From positions 1 through 7,532 of the forward strand of contig JAFGFV010000006.1 in NCBI GenBank assembly GCA_016930895.1: a stretch of 7,532 nucleotides of DNA. Reading direction: 5' to 3'. The DNA comes from Spirochaetales bacterium (GTDB taxonomy: Bacteria; Spirochaetota; Spirochaetia; SZUA-6; DRHE01). The notes beneath the pieces are model-generated. The model did not search any database. It was not told where the DNA came from and saw only the letters and a list, made by a program, of their open reading frames with translations. Each line of letters starts with the position of its first letter. Within the stretch, counting starts at the first letter, position 1. Shown here piece by piece: positions 5,250 through 7,532 of this stretch. A program made the translations under genes and the position numbers.

Positions 5250-6545
5250 ATGAATCGGAAGAGAGGTCTTATCGTCCTGAGCGTGCTCACACTGCTGTTG
5301 ATTCTCCCTGCCGTTGCCGGCCTCGCGGGCGGCCAGCAGGAGAAGGTCACTCTGAAGGTGATGAACTACGCCCAGGTGGAGAAGGCATTCGTGGTCATCA
5401 ACCAGGAGTTCATGAAGAAGCACCCGAACATCATGATCGACTATGAGCCCACTCCGTACGACAACTACAACCAGAAGTACGGGGCGGCCATTGCCACCAA
5501 GTCCGGCCCGGACGTGACGATGAACGAGCTCATGTACGTCTACGATACGGCGGACGCCTACGTCCCCCTCAACGACAAGCTCGAGTCCGAGCCCCAGGTG
5601 TTCGAGGATCTGCTGGCCTACAACATGATGTACCGGTACATGGATCCCAGCGGTCCGCTGCTGATGCTGCCGATGAGCTACAACGGCAACGTCATGTACT
5701 ACAACAAGGATATCCTGCGGCAGGCCGGGGTGGACCCCGAGAACCCGCCACGAACCTGGGACGACTTCGGCAGGGCCTGCGACGCGATCAAGAGGATCGG
5801 GAAGGCGCCCATTGCTGTGGCGGGTAGAGAGGTTCCCCTGGTCTGGGACTGGCCGGAGGTGCAGAAGAACTTCTGGACGAGCGACCAGGACATCCTGGAG
5901 CTGGGGCGCGGGAACATCCCCTGGAGCGATCCCCGGATGCAGAACGGCCTGAAGCTCCTCGCCTCGATGGCCGACAAGGGGTGGTTCCAGCAGGGCTGGC
6001 CGACCATCCAGGGCATCCCCGACGCGCTGGACCTGTTCTCCAGTGGGGGCGCCGCCTTCATCGGCAGCATCATCTCCGACGTGGCCAACTGGAAGCAGTA
6101 CGAGGATGCGCTCGGCCAGGACAAGGTCGGGGTCATGCTGTGGCCGGCCGTCGACCCGAACAACCCCATGATGAAGAAGTTCAGCGGCTTCCAGGGGTTC
6201 TCGCACGGCATCACCACCTGGTGCAAGAACCAGGACGAGGCCTGGGAGTACGTCAAGTTCCTGGCGAGCACCGAGGGCGGAAACCTGTTCCTCAAGCACG
6301 CAGGCGGACAGCCCTGCAACAAGAACTTCGACCGGAGCATCGCCGGCAGCTCTCCGAACTTCGCCAAGATCCAGGAGATCATCCAGAACAACACGGTCCA
6401 GGCCATCCTTCTGCTGAGCTCCCGGGAGCTGGATGCGCTGGCGCGCGGCTGGACGCAGTACGGCACGGGGGACATCACCATCGCGGAGTGGACGAAGTCC
6501 CTCCAGGATGCCCTCGACCAGTCGCGGGACAAGAAGCTAAAATAG
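5250..6545 (+). CDS. Extracellular solute-binding protein of a carbohydrate-type ABC transporter
   Basis: A 431-residue family 1 solute-binding protein, a typical length. Residues 1-26 form a Sec signal peptide (basic NRKR, hydrophobic 7-19, then LPAVAGLAGG) with likely signal peptidase I cleavage after Ala23 or Ala26. There is no lipobox cysteine, so it is a soluble periplasmic protein in a diderm rather than a lipoprotein. The mature part shows family hallmarks: VTLKVMNYAQ at the start, EFMKKHPNIMIDYEPTPYDNYNQK, SGPDVTMNE, LPMSYNGNVMYYNKDILRQAG, PPRTWDDF near 170, DALDLFSSGGAAFIGSI, and a C-terminal WEYVKFLAS. Many Trp and Tyr residues suit a sugar-like ligand. The ribosome-binding site AAGGAG (5236-5241) lies 8 nt before the ATG. 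A strong hairpin follows the stop codon, consistent with high expression relative to the permeases. The ligand is not predictable. Confidence 0.93.
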   Translation: MNRKRGLIVLSVLTLLLILPAVAGLAGGQQEKVTLKVMNYAQVEKAFVVINQEFMKKHPNIMIDYEPTPYDNYNQKYGAAIATKSGPDVTMNELMYVYDTADAYVPLNDKLESEPQVFEDLLAYNMMYRYMDPSGPLLMLPMSYNGNVMYYNKDILRQAGVDPENPPRTWDDFGRACDAIKRIGKAPIAVAGREVPLVWDWPEVQKNFWTSDQDILELGRGNIPWSDPRMQNGLKLLASMADKGWFQQGWPTIQGIPDALDLFSSGGAAFIGSIISDVANWKQYEDALGQDKVGVMLWPAVDPNNPMMKKFSGFQGFSHGITTWCKNQDEAWEYVKFLASTEGGNLFLKHAGGQPCNKNFDRSIAGSSPNFAKIQEIIQNNTVQAILLLSSRELDALARGWTQYGTGDITIAEWTKSLQDALDQSRDKKLK

Positions 6546-6567
6546 GATCTCAGCGGCGCCCGAGAAC

Positions 6568-6613
6568 GAGAGGGTGCACCGGCCGGCCGGTTTCAGGTGC
6601 GGTGCACCCTCTC
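6568..6613 (+). promoter_or_regulatory. Perfect 13-bp intercistronic hairpin between binding-protein and permease genes
   Basis: GAGAGGGTGCACC (6568-6580) and GGTGCACCCTCTC (6601-6613) form a perfect 13-bp stem with a 20-nt loop that itself contains CCGGCCGG repeats. Only two T follow, so it is a poor intrinsic terminator. The position, 22 bp after the binding-protein stop, matches the RNA hairpins that protect the upstream message and lower permease expression in many binding-protein-dependent operons (malE-malF being the classic case). Confidence 0.75.
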
Positions 6614-6660
6614 TTGCGCCCCCGGACGACCGGGCCGTGACGCAGAGCCGCCGGCCCGCA

Positions 6661-6668
6661 AGAGGAGG
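6661..6668 (+). promoter_or_regulatory. Strong ribosome-binding site that decides the permease start
   Basis: AGAGGAGG is the only good Shine-Dalgarno sequence near the start of the permease frame. Seven bases downstream is an in-frame CTG (6676), and four bases downstream an in-frame ATT (6673); no ATG, GTG or TTG lies in range. The in-frame GTG codons at 6637, 6691 and 6709 lack a ribosome-binding site at proper spacing. Confidence 0.55.
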
Positions 6669-6675
6669 TTCGATT

Positions 6676-7532
6676 CTGCCCAGCAAGACTGTGCGCGGCG
6701 CGGACGGGGTGGAGCTGACCGGCGGTCACGCAGGGGAGCCGGCGGCCCGGCGGGGGAGGGCGCTGGGGGTATCGCAGCGGCGCAGCGAGTACCTCTGGGG
6801 TGCGCTCTTCATCGTCCCCAGCATCCTGCTGGTCCTGGCCTTCAAGTACTATCCCCTCTGCCTCGGGGTCTTCAACAGCCTTCGGCAGTGGCGGGGAACG
6901 GAGTCGCACTTCGTGGGCCTCGCCAACTTCGCGCGGATGCTCGGGGATCCCATGGTGGGCGAGACCTTCGTGAACGCCTCGAAGATCGCCGCGACCCTGC
7001 CGATTTGGATTTTCCTGCCGATGGTGGTGGCCTTCCTGGTCTACCAGCGCACCCCGGGGTGGCGGTTCTTCCGGGTCGTGTTCTTCCTGCCGTACACGAT
7101 CTCCCCCGTGATCGTCGGGCTGATCTGGCGCCAGATCCTGCACGTGCAGGGGCCGCTGAACGCGCTCCTGCGCAGCCTCAGCGCCGGCGCCCTGTCTCCA
7201 AGCTGGCTGGGGGACAAGAACCTCGTCCTGTGGACCGTCGACGCCGTGGTGCTCTGGAGCATCTTCGGCTTCGGCATCATCACCTACCTGGCGGGAATGG
7301 CCACGATCGAGGAGGAGATCTTCGACGCCGCGGCCATCGACGGGGCCAGTTTCTGGACGAGGCTTGCCCGCATCGTCATCCCCATGCTCAGACCGGTGAT
7401 GGGCTACTGGGCCATCATCTGCACCGCGGGCATGCTGGTCTGGATGTTCCCGTACGTTCACTCGATGACTCAGGGTGGGCCGGCATTTTCCTCGATGCTG
7501 CCCGACTACCTGGTGTACACGGTCGCCTTCAC
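6676..7532 (+). CDS. ABC transporter permease, MalF/UgpA type (partial, 3' end outside window)
   Basis: An inner-membrane subunit of the binding-protein-dependent importer, 285 codons visible and open at the window end; the family is usually about 290-310 residues, so little is missing. Membrane segments by eye (numbered from the CTG at 6676): about 42-61, 104-122, 135-156, 183-206 and 244-260, with a sixth expected beyond the edge. The cytoplasmic EAA loop that docks on the ATPase lies at about 213-236 (EEIFDAAAIDGASFWTRL, then IVIPML), with Asp in place of the first Glu. The end (MTQGGPAFSS) matches the family's T-x-GGP loop. The start is uncertain: the best ribosome-binding site serves CTG 6676 or ATT 6673, while GTG 6691 or 6637 are conventional alternatives. 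The N-terminal 35 or so residues are polar and Arg/Gly rich. A second permease of the MalG type would be expected next. Confidence 0.88.
   Translation, partial: MPSKTVRGADGVELTGGHAGEPAARRGRALGVSQRRSEYLWGALFIVPSILLVLAFKYYPLCLGVFNSLRQWRGTESHFVGLANFARMLGDPMVGETFVNASKIAATLPIWIFLPMVVAFLVYQRTPGWRFFRVVFFLPYTISPVIVGLIWRQILHVQGPLNALLRSLSAGALSPSWLGDKNLVLWTVDAVVLWSIFGFGIITYLAGMATIEEEIFDAAAIDGASFWTRLARIVIPMLRPVMGYWAIICTAGMLVWMFPYVHSMTQGGPAFSSMLPDYLVYTVAF

Noticed and set aside
4557..6299. 580-codon open frame on the minus strand spanning the PTE and binding-protein genes
   Set aside because: It covers two well-supported plus-strand genes and the gap between them, has low-complexity His/Val/Leu/Asp-rich sequence and no recognisable domain. 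It is open only because of high GC.
6550..7461. 303-codon open frame on the minus strand over the permease
   Set aside because: The plus frame encodes membrane segments and the EAA loop; the antisense frame is a charged His/Asp/Arg-rich shadow.
1..7532. tRNA, rRNA, CRISPR array, insertion sequence or phage elements
   Set aside because: I saw no clustered direct repeats with spacers, no transposase or integrase coding, no terminal inverted repeats and no tRNA-like cloverleaf on either strand.

Overview
The window is high-GC bacterial chromosome carrying one carbohydrate-type ABC-transporter/catabolic operon with its divergent regulator, next to the tail of a housekeeping DNA-repair gene. The organism cannot be fixed from sequence alone. 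The solute-binding protein has a mature N-terminus reading GGQQEK after a cysteine-free signal peptide, a style I associate with sugar-binding proteins of Spirochaetota, so a high-GC spirochaete is a low-confidence guess.

Layout: (1) 1-106, plus strand, the 3' end of endonuclease III (nth) with its iron-sulfur cysteines. (2) 107-164, a GC-rich convergent spacer with an 11-bp tandem repeat and a short hairpin. (3) 165-1193, minus strand, a LacI-family repressor. (4) 1194-1307, a compact divergent control region: two face-to-face sigma70-type promoters with overlapping -10 boxes, a perfect 16-bp palindrome just upstream of the first operon gene, a degenerate second copy of it over the plus-strand start point and the repressor's -35, and an intrinsic-terminator-like hairpin with eight T between them. 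(5) From 1308, all plus strand: a small protein of the Anabaena sensory rhodopsin transducer (ASRT) superfamily, a uroporphyrinogen-decarboxylase/MtaA-fold protein, an M24 (creatinase/aminopeptidase-fold) protein with an eroded metal site, a phosphotriesterase-family metal hydrolase, an extracellular solute-binding protein, and the first ABC permease subunit, cut by the window end. A 13-bp perfect hairpin separates the binding-protein gene from the permease gene.

How the parts may work together (inference): the repressor senses a small molecule and controls itself and the operon. The ABC system imports the compound. The three enzyme-like proteins (UroD-like, creatinase-like M24, PTE-like lactonase/esterase) process it in the cytoplasm, with the ASRT protein as a possible small-molecule-binding accessory. 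No sugar kinase, isomerase, aldolase or dehydrogenase is present in the visible part. The enzyme set therefore points away from a standard sugar pathway and towards a modified substrate such as an ester, lactone, or N- or O-methylated compound. The substrate is unknown.
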